Source: Mesorhizobium qingshengii (GTDB lineage Bacteria > Pseudomonadota > Alphaproteobacteria > Rhizobiales > Rhizobiaceae). From it: a DNA stretch of 64,000 bases. Under the pieces are notes generated by a model, which saw nothing but the letters and a program-made list of their open reading frames with translations, searched no databases and had not been told where the DNA came from. Within the stretch, counting starts at the first letter, position 1. Every line of letters begins with the position of its first letter. The stretch is from positions 1 through 64,000 of the forward strand of contig NZ_FMXM01000015.1 in assembly GCF_900103325.1 (NCBI RefSeq). Direction: 5' to 3'. The translations under genes were made by a program, and so were the position numbers. Below, piece after piece: positions 1 to 8,283 of this stretch.

Positions 1-376
1 ATTTGGTCAGCTGCAGGATTTCCGCGGCCTGCCGCACCCGCTTGTCGATCTCGGCCTTGCTTTCCTTGCCGATCTTCATCGAGAACGCCATGTTGTCGTA
101 GACGGTCATGTGCGGATAAAGCGCATAGGACTGGAACACCATGGCGATGCCCCGCTTCGACGGCGGCACGTCGTTCACCACCTCGCCGGCGATCTTGAGC
201 TCACCGGAAGTGATTTCCTCGAGCCCGGCGATCGACCGCAGCAAGGTCGACTTGCCGCAACCGGACGGGCCGACGAAGACGATGAATTCGCCCGACTTTA
301 TATCGAGGTCGATGCCGTGGAGAATGTTCAGATTGCCGTAGGACTTCCTGATTTGCTTGAGGGTCAGTTCGGCCAT
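1..376 (-). CDS. Sugar ABC transporter ATP-binding protein (5' part, cut by window edge)
   Basis: This is the ATPase of a CUT1-type sugar importer (MalK/UgpC/MsmX type), coupling ATP hydrolysis to uptake at the inner membrane. About 125 N-terminal residues are visible, starting MAELTLKQIRKSYG. Walker A is GPSGCGKST near residue 37 and the Q-loop region reads VFQSYALYPHMTVYDN. The D-loop, signature and C-terminal TOBE domain lie beyond the left edge. The ATG at 376 is 47 bp after the stop of the FAD oxidase gene on the same strand, so it looks like the last gene of the Amadori-compound operon. It would power the two permeases at 2785-4604. Confidence 0.9.
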   Translation of the reverse strand, partial: MAELTLKQIRKSYGNLNILHGIDLDIKSGEFIVFVGPSGCGKSTLLRSIAGLEEITSGELKIAGEVVNDVPPSKRGIAMVFQSYALYPHMTVYDNMAFSMKIGKESKAEIDKRVRQAAEILQLTK

Positions 377-423
377 TATGCTCTCCTCGATTGCGTGACG
401 ATGGGCAAGGTGCTCAACAAAGC

Positions 424-1860
424 CTATTTCCTGTGGTGGCCCGGCTTCAGTCCGGCCAGCAGGTTGGTGATCCGGCCCGGTTTGCGGTTGCGGATCTCGG
501 CCTCGTTCTTGCGACGCACCGCACCGCGGACAAGCTTGGCGCCAAGATAGCGGAACGGCTCGGGCGGCAGCGACATCCGGCGTTCGATGCCAACCAGGCC
601 GCTGGCGCTCCAGCGATCCTTTCGCTCCAGCACCAGGCTGGCCAGGATCCGCCCACCAATAGGCGTCTGCGCGATGCCGGTTCCGTTGAAGCCCATGCCG
701 TAGAAGATGTTGGGATGGCCGCGCAGGTGATCGAAGACCGGAACGTGTTCAGGCACACAGTCGATGGGACCTGACCAGTCATACTCGACTGGCACGCCAC
801 GCAGCGCTGGATAGACTCTGTGCAGCTCCCGCACATTGTCACGACCATGCTCGGCGCTGCGATTGAAGCTGGCGCCGACATTTCCGGCGAACGCCACGTT
901 GCCGCTTCCGCGGCCGAAGACCACCCTGCCCGTGGCGGTGCGCTGGTAATAGAGGACCTGGGCCTGCGAATCGCAGATCGCGGCACCGTCACGCCAGCCA
1001 ATGCTGTCGAGCAGTTCTGGCACGGCAGCAGTGGCGATCACCTCGCTATCGACGACATAGAGATGGCGCCGCAGTTCCGGCAGTGCCGAAAGCCAAGCAT
1101 TCGCGGCGAGTACGACCTTCTCGGCCTGCACTGTGCCCCGCGCCGTCCGCAGGGTGCACGCCCTGCCCGTTTCGATGTCGAGGACCGGGCTGCGCTCATG
1201 GACGACAATGCCGCGTGCCAATGCCAGGTCACGCAAGCCGATCGCCAGCTTGGCTGGATGGACCGTGCCGGCACTGGTCTCCAAGACGCCGACATAGGAT
1301 GCCGACGAACCGGTGCGGTGTTTGATGTCCTCGGCCGTCAGCGGTCTGAAACGGTTCTCGCCCACGGCCGCCGTCATGGCAACGGCGCGCTCCCATGCAC
1401 CTTCCTGGGCAATCGAGCTCGCGGTCCACAGCCAACCGTCCAGCCGCAAATCCATGTCGATCATCCCGTCTCGTTGCAGCGCCTTCAATTCGGCGATCGA
1501 CGCGACTGTGTCGGCGCAGAGTTGGCGTGCCTCTTCGAGACCAACGACGGCGCTGATCTGGTCGAGTTCGGCGAACCAGGAATGGACTTGGCCACCATTG
1601 CGGCCCGAGGCTCCTGAACCGCAAAGGTCAGCTTCAAGCACGATGACCCGCGTTTGCGGAGCAAGCTCACGGATGCGCAGCGCCGTCCACAGGCCTGTAT
1701 AGCCGCCGCCGACGATCACCACCTCGGCACGCTCACTGCCTTGTAAAGGCTCGGTCACCGCGACCGCGCCAATGTCCTGCAGCCAGAACGAACGGTCGGA
1801 CGGAAGCGCTGCCGCCGGCTGTCGCAAACGAAGTGTCGTCACGTCAGGCTCCCTGCGCAT
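424..1860 (-). CDS. FAD-dependent amine/D-amino acid oxidase family protein
   Basis: A DAO-fold flavoenzyme of about 478 aa, expected to oxidise a C-N bond of an amine or amino acid. The FAD dinucleotide motif VVIVGGGYTG lies at residues 47-56, followed by the GSGASGRNGGQ flavin-binding segment typical of the PuuB/OrdL (gamma-glutamylputrescine oxidase-like) branch. The C-terminal GFNGTGIAQTPIGG is the usual second FAD-contact region. The ATG at 1860 overlaps the kinase stop by 17 bp; a GTG at 1842 is an alternative. Its place inside a deglycase/kinase operon suggests it acts on an Amadori compound or on the freed amine. The substrate is inferred, and FrlB/FrlD pathways do not normally need such an enzyme. 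Confidence 0.8.
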   Translation of the reverse strand: MRREPDVTTLRLRQPAAALPSDRSFWLQDIGAVAVTEPLQGSERAEVVIVGGGYTGLWTALRIRELAPQTRVIVLEADLCGSGASGRNGGQVHSWFAELDQISAVVGLEEARQLCADTVASIAELKALQRDGMIDMDLRLDGWLWTASSIAQEGAWERAVAMTAAVGENRFRPLTAEDIKHRTGSSASYVGVLETSAGTVHPAKLAIGLRDLALARGIVVHERSPVLDIETGRACTLRTARGTVQAEKVVLAANAWLSALPELRRHLYVVDSEVIATAAVPELLDSIGWRDGAAICDSQAQVLYYQRTATGRVVFGRGSGNVAFAGNVGASFNRSAEHGRDNVRELHRVYPALRGVPVEYDWSGPIDCVPEHVPVFDHLRGHPNIFYGMGFNGTGIAQTPIGGRILASLVLERKDRWSASGLVGIERRMSLPPEPFRYLGAKLVRGAVRRKNEAEIRNRKPGRITNLLAGLKPGHHRK

Positions 1861-2701
1861 CGGTGATGATGCTGGCGTATTTGGCCGGCAACCACTCTGG
1901 TATCGGACGTGGCTTCTGGGGAAATCCGCCAAGATGAGTACAGGTCTGCGCCGCCGCCACTGAGGCCATGTGCAGCGCTTCTGCTGCCCTCAGGCCTTCG
2001 AAGTGGAACGCGGTCAGGAAGGTCGCGATGAAGCTGTCGCCAGCGCCGCATGTGTCGACCACGTCGACCAGAGTAGCTGGCGCATGCAGGACGCCCTTGC
2101 CGTCGTCGAAGTAGGAGCCTCGGCGTCCGCAAGTCACGACAACCTGCCTTGCGCCGGCAGCCCGGAGTTCGCTAAGCAAAGGCTCGACCGGCGCATCGAC
2201 GTTGACGGGTCCGGAGGCAAACAGCAGCGGCACGCCTTCGAGCGGCTGCGCCAGATGCGCCGTCGACACGTCGATGCTGAACGGCACATGGTCAGCGACC
2301 AGGCGGCGGACGAGATCCCTGTTGGCGTTGGTGCCGACATGAACCCAGTCAGCTGTGGCTATGACCGCATAGCGCTCCGGCGGCGGCATGTAGTCTTCGC
2401 CAACCCCGAAGGATTCATGCAGGAACTTCCGATCGCCGGATTCGTCACGAAGCAGGGTGACGGCGGTGTCGCCGGGGCGACGTTCGACATCACTGGGAGA
2501 CAGACCTACTCCTGCGAGTTCGGCAAGCACCACGTCACCCTCGGGGTCCTCGCCGACGGCGCCAAAATAGCGTGCATTCCAGCCATTGCGTCGCCATTGC
2601 GCTGCCACGTTAAGTGCGTTGCCGCCGACAGTAAGCAGGCCATTCGTGAGGTAGGCATCCAGGCAATTGTCGCCGACGGCGACGAGCTTTGGCTGGGTCA
2701 T
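1844..2701 (-). CDS. frlD: PfkB-family kinase, FrlD-like (fructosamine 6-kinase)
   Basis: Predicted cytoplasmic sugar kinase of 285 aa that phosphorylates C6 of the sugar part of a fructosyl-amino acid. The N-terminus AVGDNCLDAY followed by GGNALNVA resembles FrlD of E. coli more than generic ribokinases. The PfkB signature DTCGAGDSF with the catalytic Asp is at about residues 219-227. The ATG at 2701 is chosen; a TTG at 2722 would add seven residues. It lies between the permease genes and the FAD oxidase, in an operon that also encodes a FrlB-like deglycase, which would cleave its product. Family assignment is firm; the exact amino-acid partner (lysine, glutamine or other) cannot be read from sequence. 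Confidence 0.85.
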   Translation of the reverse strand: MTQPKLVAVGDNCLDAYLTNGLLTVGGNALNVAAQWRRNGWNARYFGAVGEDPEGDVVLAELAGVGLSPSDVERRPGDTAVTLLRDESGDRKFLHESFGVGEDYMPPPERYAVIATADWVHVGTNANRDLVRRLVADHVPFSIDVSTAHLAQPLEGVPLLFASGPVNVDAPVEPLLSELRAAGARQVVVTCGRRGSYFDDGKGVLHAPATLVDVVDTCGAGDSFIATFLTAFHFEGLRAAEALHMASVAAAQTCTHLGGFPQKPRPIPEWLPAKYASIITDAQGA

Positions 2702-2784
2702 GCCAGAACCCGGAGATGGCAATAATCGGCTCCGATCAGCTGGTGAAAAGCAAGCTGCGGCATGAAGGGTCCTTTCAGAAATTG

Positions 2785-3645
2785 CTACTTACCGATGCCT
2801 TCGGACAGGCCACGAATGAAGTAGCGCTGTGCGGCAAAGAACACGATCACGATGGGAAGGGCCGAGATTGTCATGGCGGCGAACACCACGGAATAGTTGG
2901 TCCCGTGCGTTGCCATGATCGACGTCAGGCCGACAGGCAGTGTCTGCACGTCGCTGCCGCTCGTGAAGATCATTGCAAACAGATATTCGTTCCAGGCGAA
3001 CAGAACGTGCAGGATGACACATGAGATGATGATCGGCCGGCACAGGGGCAGCGTGATGCGCCAGAAAATCTGGCCTTCGCTCGCACCGTCCATTGTCGCC
3101 GCTTCGTCGAGATCGCTTGGCAGATCCAGCATGTAGGCACGGATCAGGAAGGTGGTGAACGGCACCCGGAACGCCGTGTAGAGAATGATCAGCGCCCAGT
3201 AGGTGTTGTAGAGGCCGAGCGCCTGCAGCATCTTCACCAGCGGAATGATCGCCACAGTCGGGCTCAGCATTAATCCGCCGAGCACGATCGCGATGACCAA
3301 CGGTTTTGCCGGCATTTTGGTCCGGGTCAGCCCAAACGCCGTCCAAGCACTTATGAGCACGGTGCATATGGCCGAGGCGACAGTCACCAGGATGGACACG
3401 GTCACGTAGCCCCGAACACCCTGGTTCCAAGCCTGGATATAGTTGTCCCACGACCAATGAGCAGGCAAGGCGAAGGGATCGCCGAAAATCTGCGCATTGT
3501 CCTTGAATCCGTTAAGCGCCATCCAGATCAGCGGATAGATGACGACGACGCCAAGGCAGACAAGGAACGAATAGAGGAACGTCCTGGCGATGACGGCCCA
3601 CACATTGACATCCCGGGCCCGCCCAACGGCAACCGTGGCGCTCAT
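2785..3645 (-). CDS. Sugar ABC transporter permease, MalG type
   Basis: Inner-membrane permease of 286 aa for a CUT1 importer. About six hydrophobic segments are visible, beginning FLYSFLVCLGVVVIYPLIW near residue 20. The cytoplasmic EAA loop reads EAATMDGASEGQIFWRITLP, the coupling site for the ATPase. The ATG at 3645 overlaps the stop of the upstream MalF-type gene by 4 bp (ATGA), indicating translational coupling. Together with 3642-4604 it should form the channel for the substrate captured by the binding protein at 4613-5938. Confidence 0.9.
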   Translation of the reverse strand: MSATVAVGRARDVNVWAVIARTFLYSFLVCLGVVVIYPLIWMALNGFKDNAQIFGDPFALPAHWSWDNYIQAWNQGVRGYVTVSILVTVASAICTVLISAWTAFGLTRTKMPAKPLVIAIVLGGLMLSPTVAIIPLVKMLQALGLYNTYWALIILYTAFRVPFTTFLIRAYMLDLPSDLDEAATMDGASEGQIFWRITLPLCRPIIISCVILHVLFAWNEYLFAMIFTSGSDVQTLPVGLTSIMATHGTNYSVVFAAMTISALPIVIVFFAAQRYFIRGLSEGIGK

Positions 3646-4604
3646 AGCTGCACCCTGCGGCGCTTCGTGTACCAGAGCTGTGCCGCGCCGGTGAGCATGG
3701 TCAGAACGAAGATAACGGCGGCAATCGCGGCACCGTAGCCGAAATTGTCCTCGATGAAGGCCTTCTGATAGAGCCATGTGCCCAGAACCTGGCTGCTGTT
3801 GTTAGGGCCGCCAGCGGTCATAACCATGACCTCGTTGAACACCTGGAACGCCCCGGTGATGGTGACGATGATCATCAGCCCGGTCATTTCCCGGGTCAGT
3901 GGAAAAGTAATACTCCACAGGCGGCGCAGCGCGCCGGCTCCGTCGATCGTGGCCGCGTCGTAGAGATCGCGTGGAATCTTCTGGATCGCGATAGCAAATA
4001 GCAGGGTCGAGTAGCCGAAGCCCTGCCACTGGCTCATGGCAATAATGGCGTAGATGGCAGTGTGCTCATTGCCGAGCCAAGGTTGCACCAGTTGCCCCAT
4101 ACCGAGGCGACTGAGAACCGCATCCAACAAACCGATCTGCGGCTGGTAGATGAAATAGAACAGCAGGCCGGTCACGGTGATCGAAATGGCGGAAGGCACG
4201 AAGTAGACGGCGCGCCACAAGCGGCGCCAACGTTCGCTCCTCAGATCCTCGATGAGGGCCGCCAGCAAAAACGCACCGAAAACCTGGAAGACGACAGAAA
4301 TGATGGCGTAGAGGCAGTTGTTCCACAGCGCGACCAGCACGATCGGGTCATGCAGGAGCCGGTCGTAATTGGCGAGGCCGACATTGGTGACCTCGCCGGT
4401 ATAGATATCCTGGTCGGTGGTGCTGACGATGAAGTTGTCGACGATCGGATAGTAGACAAACCATCCTATGAGGACCAAGGCGATTGCCGCCCATCGGAAC
4501 GACAACAGACTGCCGAAACGGGCCTGCAAGGTTTTTGGCCTTTGCGATCTAGCAGCGCCGTGGACCACGGCGCCGCTTCTGATTGTGTCCGATGCCCTTG
4601 CCAT
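3642..4604 (-). CDS. Sugar ABC transporter permease, MalF type
   Basis: First permease of the CUT1 importer, 320 aa. A basic N-terminal tail of about 35 residues precedes the first membrane segment (WAAIALVLIGWFVYYPI). The EAA loop is DAATIDGAGALRRLWSITFP. It starts 8 bp after the binding-protein stop and overlaps the next permease by 4 bp, so the three genes are co-translated. By context it carries a fructosylated amino acid, as the FrlN/FrlM pair does in Bacillus; the sequence alone only shows a sugar-type permease. Confidence 0.9.
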   Translation of the reverse strand: MARASDTIRSGAVVHGAARSQRPKTLQARFGSLLSFRWAAIALVLIGWFVYYPIVDNFIVSTTDQDIYTGEVTNVGLANYDRLLHDPIVLVALWNNCLYAIISVVFQVFGAFLLAALIEDLRSERWRRLWRAVYFVPSAISITVTGLLFYFIYQPQIGLLDAVLSRLGMGQLVQPWLGNEHTAIYAIIAMSQWQGFGYSTLLFAIAIQKIPRDLYDAATIDGAGALRRLWSITFPLTREMTGLMIIVTITGAFQVFNEVMVMTAGGPNNSSQVLGTWLYQKAFIEDNFGYGAAIAAVIFVLTMLTGAAQLWYTKRRRVQL

Positions 4605-4612
4605 TGTGAGCG

Positions 4613-5938
4613 TTATTTGGCTGCCGAGGCGGTCTTGCGCACCTCGTCCATCACCTGTTCCGGCGTCATCGAACCACCCGCCAGCGCCTGCAGGCCGGAC
4701 AGCCAGACTGCGGCAACGCGCGGCGGATTGGCCGTATCGAGCCAGGGCATCAGGAACGAGGCCGCATTGATCTCCTTGAGACCATCGACCACCGCCACGC
4801 TCATGTTCTTTTCCGACGCGCCGCCGATGGTGGCGCTCGGCTGGCCATAGGGCGGCGCGGACAGGACCTGCGCGTTTTCCTTGGAGGTCACGAACTTCAT
4901 AAAGTCGATCGCGAGCGGAATGTTTTTTGACGCCGCATTGATCATGTAGCCCTCTGGCGCGCCCTCGATCGACTTGGGGTCACCTTTGGCGCCATCGGGC
5001 ACGGGCAGTTTGAAAAAGCCGAAATCGGCAGGCTTCAGCGCTGAATCCGGCGTGGCAGCCTGATCGAATTCGATGATCTCCTGATAGTACATGGCCGACT
5101 GGGCGTTGGTGAAAGCCTGGAGAGCCGAGGCATAGGAGGTGCCGTTGACGCCGGCGCCATCGGTGCAGCGCTCGACAAGCTGACTGAACTGCTTGAGCGC
5201 CGCGACATAGCCTGGATCGCTGTATTCGGCGGTCGCCGGATCGAAGTCGCGTTCGAGCGTCGCCTGCGGCACATTATAGGCCAACAGTTGGCCCGCATAG
5301 TGGATTGCCGGCCAAGCTTCCTTGTTGCCCAGCGAGATCGGGGTCGCACCCGATTTGCGAATAGTATCGCAGCTCGTCAGCAGCTCCTCGAAATTGGCCG
5401 GCGCCTTGAGGCCGAGCTTGCCGAAGACCTGCTTGTTATAGCCCATGAATTTGGCATCCTGATAGAGCGGTATACCGTAGAGCTTGCCGTTGTATTCGAA
5501 TGACTTCACGGCCGCCGGAGAGAGCGTCTTGCCCCAGTCGGTGTCGGGGCCGATCACCTTGCTCAGGTCGACGGCGCGGTTGCCGCGCACGAAGTTGCCA
5601 CCCCAGCTGCCCGTCCAGGAAAAGTAGATGTCGGGCAAGGAGTTCGACGCGACCAGCGTCTTCGTCTTGCCCTTCACACTGTCATCGCTCTCCTGAATGA
5701 GCTCGACCTTCACGCCCGGATGGAGCTTCTCATAGTCCTGCGCCAGATTGACGAAATAGGGTGACAACTGCTGCAGCCCGAACTTGGTCAGGATCGACAG
5801 CGTGCCGCTGTATTCCACCTTGGCGTTCGGGTCGGCCGCGACAGCCGGTGAAGCCGCGGAACTGCCGCTCATTGACAGCCCAAATGATGATGATATCGCG
5901 GCCACTGTGACCGCCACGACTTGCAGCGAACGTTTCAT
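4613..5938 (-). CDS. Extracellular solute-binding protein (sugar family 1)
   Basis: Periplasmic substrate-binding protein of 441 aa. The signal sequence runs from MKRSLQVVAVTVAAISS to a likely cleavage site after residue 34 (AVAA-DPNAK). The mature part is typical of family-1 carbohydrate-binding proteins (EKLHPGVKVELI near residue 75). The ATG at 5938 is preceded by AAGGAG at ideal spacing, so the longer reading from 5977 is rejected. It follows the SIS deglycase gene by 28 bp. By context it binds Amadori compounds such as fructosyl-lysine or fructosyl-glutamine, comparable to SocA of Agrobacterium or FrlO of Bacillus; this is inference from neighbours. Confidence 0.9.
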   Translation of the reverse strand: MKRSLQVVAVTVAAISSSFGLSMSGSSAASPAVAADPNAKVEYSGTLSILTKFGLQQLSPYFVNLAQDYEKLHPGVKVELIQESDDSVKGKTKTLVASNSLPDIYFSWTGSWGGNFVRGNRAVDLSKVIGPDTDWGKTLSPAAVKSFEYNGKLYGIPLYQDAKFMGYNKQVFGKLGLKAPANFEELLTSCDTIRKSGATPISLGNKEAWPAIHYAGQLLAYNVPQATLERDFDPATAEYSDPGYVAALKQFSQLVERCTDGAGVNGTSYASALQAFTNAQSAMYYQEIIEFDQAATPDSALKPADFGFFKLPVPDGAKGDPKSIEGAPEGYMINAASKNIPLAIDFMKFVTSKENAQVLSAPPYGQPSATIGGASEKNMSVAVVDGLKEINAASFLMPWLDTANPPRVAAVWLSGLQALAGGSMTPEQVMDEVRKTASAAK

Positions 5939-5966
5939 AAGCAGCTCCTTCAGAGGTGAGAGGGGA

Positions 5967-6980
5967 TCAGTATTCAACGCGTTTGTAGTAGCGACGTGTC
6001 GTCAGCGGGTGGTTGCGCAGCACCTCGAGATGCGCGCTCAGCCGCTCGAGCAACGTGGCGAGCAGCACCGGCGAGATCATGCTGCGAACCTGAGCCGAGA
6101 TACCCGGCAACCTGACTGAGGCTGCATCCAGTGTGCGGACGCGATCGGTGTAGCGCTTGGCGAAGTTCTCAACCCGATCCGCCAGCGGGCGGAGCGCATC
6201 CTCGCCCTTGAACACGATGACGCTGACGCCCGGCTCCACCAGTTCAAGCGTGCCATGGAAGAAGTCCGCGGCGTGCACCGGGCGGGTGCGGATCCACTGC
6301 ATCTCTTCCAGGATACACATGCCGTAATAGTTGGCCTCCGGCCACACCGATCCGGCGCCGGTGAAGATGTGATAGGTCTCGTCCTTGATGGTGGTGGCCA
6401 GCTCGGCGGCCTTGTCCTCGAAGGCGGCTTTCGCATCGGCGAGCAGGCTGGGCAGGAGCTGGAGTTCGGCGACAGCCGCATCGAAGCCATCATATTCGCC
6501 GCGCTCGGCCAGCAGCGCCAGCACGATCAGCAGCGTCTGCAGGTAGAACGACTCTGACGAGGTGTCGTCTTCGGCAAAATTCGTGAAGTTGTGGTCGGCC
6601 TCTCGTGCGATCGGCGTGTCCGAATGGCCGGTGAGCGAGATCGTGCGCACGCCTCGGTTCTTCAGGAAAGCCATGAGCTCGACGCCCTCCTTCGTGGTGC
6701 CGGACAGCGAGGGGATGACGACCACTGCCTTATTGTCCAGACCGGCCGGCGGATCGAGAACGACTTGGGCCGGATACTCAGCGCTCACCGGAAAGGTAGA
6801 GTAGCGCTTCGCCAGCTCGATCGCGGGAAGTGTCAGAAGCTGCACTCCGCCGGTACCCATGAAGAATAGACGTTCGACGCCCTCCGCAAGCAGCGTGCGC
6901 ATGAGCGAGCGCGCCTCGCGGGCGATGGAAACGGCCCCACTCTGGATCCTTATGAATCGGTCCTTATCGAAATTCAGCAT
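5967..6980 (-). CDS. frlB: SIS-domain deglycase, FrlB-like
   Basis: Predicted fructosamine-6-phosphate deglycase of 337 aa, splitting the phosphorylated Amadori compound into glucose 6-phosphate and the free amino acid. Two SIS domains are visible: the first near residues 25-150 with PSLSGTTKEGVE at the sugar-phosphate site, the second near 190-320 with TGAGSVWPEANY and FFHGTLELVEPGV. The C-terminal RRYYKRVEY closely resembles the end of E. coli FrlB, where the terminal residues belong to the active site. It is the first gene of the operon, 95 bp downstream of the predicted LacI operator. A generic GlmS-type SIS deaminase is less likely given the FrlD-like kinase. Confidence 0.87.
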   Translation of the reverse strand: MLNFDKDRFIRIQSGAVSIAREARSLMRTLLAEGVERLFFMGTGGVQLLTLPAIELAKRYSTFPVSAEYPAQVVLDPPAGLDNKAVVVIPSLSGTTKEGVELMAFLKNRGVRTISLTGHSDTPIAREADHNFTNFAEDDTSSESFYLQTLLIVLALLAERGEYDGFDAAVAELQLLPSLLADAKAAFEDKAAELATTIKDETYHIFTGAGSVWPEANYYGMCILEEMQWIRTRPVHAADFFHGTLELVEPGVSVIVFKGEDALRPLADRVENFAKRYTDRVRTLDAASVRLPGISAQVRSMISPVLLATLLERLSAHLEVLRNHPLTTRRYYKRVEY

Positions 6981-7074
6981 TGTGGTTCTTCCTTGTACCG
7001 GATGCAGCAGAGCCGCCTCTGCCTAGGCGCAAACGTCGAAGCGCCGACTAATCAGTCTTTGATCAATTCGATGA

Positions 7075-7094
7075 ATGTGAGATCGATCTCACAT
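7075..7094. promoter_or_regulatory. Perfect 20-bp palindrome, likely LacI-family operator
   Basis: Arms ATGTGAGATC and GATCTCACAT form an uninterrupted palindrome with the central CG step typical of LacI-family operators. It lies 95 bp before the frlB start, a few bases downstream of the predicted -10, where bound repressor would block transcription. The core also matches the E. coli CRP consensus TGTGA-N6-TCACA, so a CRP-like regulator cannot be excluded. Confidence 0.7.
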
Positions 7095-7098
7095 CGCA

Positions 7099-7128
7099 AT
7101 AATGGACACGCATTTTCGCGATTGGCAA
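7099..7128 (-). promoter_or_regulatory. Predicted promoter of the frl-like operon
   Basis: On the minus strand a -35 element TTGCCA (7123-7128) and a -10 element CATTAT (7099-7104) are separated by 18 bp. The palindrome at 7075-7094 starts 4 bp beyond the -10, a standard geometry for repression. The hexamers are imperfect, so this is a moderate-confidence call from sequence alone. Confidence 0.45.
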
Positions 7129-7173
7129 GCCCCCGCGATGAAATTTGTCGAAATGGGAAGATTCTGCGGGCGA

Positions 7174-8196
7174 TCAACGCCCGGGGAGCTGTGCGACAGA
7201 GCCCCGCACGATCAGGCGAGTCGGAAACCGGATATGGCGCGGCGCTATCTTCTTGCCGGCTAGCCGTTCAAGCAGAAATTTGGCGGCGAGCGGACCGATC
7301 TCGGAAATAGGCTGAGCCACGACCGTTATCTGCGGGTCGGTGAACGTGGCCAGATTAAAGTCATCGAAGCCGACCAGCGACACGTCGTTTGGGATCGACA
7401 GACCCATCGAGCGCAGACCCAGAAGCGCACCTTGGGTCATCAGGCTGTCCACGGTGAAAAGCGCTGTCGGTCGGTTGCGGCGGCTGAACAGGCGGATAGT
7501 GGCGTCGACAGCATGTTCGACAGTCGAACGTGACACACTTACCAGCGATTCATCGAGCCCGATGCCATGCGATTGGAGCGAATTCTGATATCCGGCGAGG
7601 CGTTCCTGCGCTGTGAATATGCGCGATTCGTCGCGCAACAGGCCGATGCGCTCGTGCCCATTGGAAACGAGAAAATCAACTGCTTCGCGCGCACCGCCTT
7701 CATTGTCGACGACAACGCTGTCGCATTGCAGTTCCTGGACGACGCGATCGATCAGCACGACCGGGGTGCCCTCGCTCACGAGCTGCACGATGTGCTGGCT
7801 GTCTGTTGCCGAGGTCGGCGCCAAGATGAAGCCGCGAATGCTTAGCGAGCGCAAGCTCTCCAGCAACTGCTTTTCCTGCTCGACGTTCTCCTCGCTGCTG
7901 GCAATCAGAAGATTGTGGCGATGCTTGCGCAGCTCCACCTCGATGTCGTGCGCGATTCGGGCGAAGAATGGATTCTGGATGTCGCCGGGCACGAACCCCA
8001 CGATGGGCAGCTGCCCGCTTCGTAGCGCCTGTGCAACGAGGTTGGCCCGATAGCCCAGCCTTTCAGCTGCCTCAAGCACCCGAAGCGCTGTCTCGTCGCC
8101 AACGTAACCATAGCTGTTGAGCGCTCGCGCGGCCGTGGCGCGCGACACGTTGGCCGCAGCCGCAACGTCTTTGAGTGTAATTCCCTTCTGCGTCAC
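7174..8196 (-). CDS. LacI-family transcriptional regulator
   Basis: DNA-binding repressor of 340 aa. The N-terminal helix-turn-helix with hinge runs over residues 6-60 (ITLKDVAAAANVSRATAARAL), followed by a periplasmic-binding-like effector domain (VGFVPGDIQNPFFARIAHDIE onwards). The start is GTG at 8196, supported by AGGAGG seven bases upstream. It lies directly upstream of the frlB operon on the same strand, with a 193-bp gap containing the palindrome at 7075-7094. It is therefore the likely local regulator; the inducer would be an Amadori compound or its phosphate. Confidence 0.9.
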   Translation of the reverse strand: MTQKGITLKDVAAAANVSRATAARALNSYGYVGDETALRVLEAAERLGYRANLVAQALRSGQLPIVGFVPGDIQNPFFARIAHDIEVELRKHRHNLLIASSEENVEQEKQLLESLRSLSIRGFILAPTSATDSQHIVQLVSEGTPVVLIDRVVQELQCDSVVVDNEGGAREAVDFLVSNGHERIGLLRDESRIFTAQERLAGYQNSLQSHGIGLDESLVSVSRSTVEHAVDATIRLFSRRNRPTALFTVDSLMTQGALLGLRSMGLSIPNDVSLVGFDDFNLATFTDPQITVVAQPISEIGPLAAKFLLERLAGKKIAPRHIRFPTRLIVRGSVAQLPGR

Positions 8197-8264
8197 GGTT
8201 CACTGTCCTCCTGCGACCAGAACTGCGAAAGGTCGCCTCTCCGGCCCGACGTTGCAGGCATCGT

Positions 8265-8283
8265 TGTGCCGCATATCGGCACA
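8265..8283. promoter_or_regulatory. Inverted repeat upstream of the LacI-family gene
   Basis: Seven-base perfect arms TGTGCCG and CGGCACA flank the 5-bp spacer CATAT, 69 bp upstream of the regulator's GTG. It shares only the outer TGTG/CACA with the operator at 7075-7094. It could be an autoregulatory site or the target of another factor. Confidence 0.4.
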
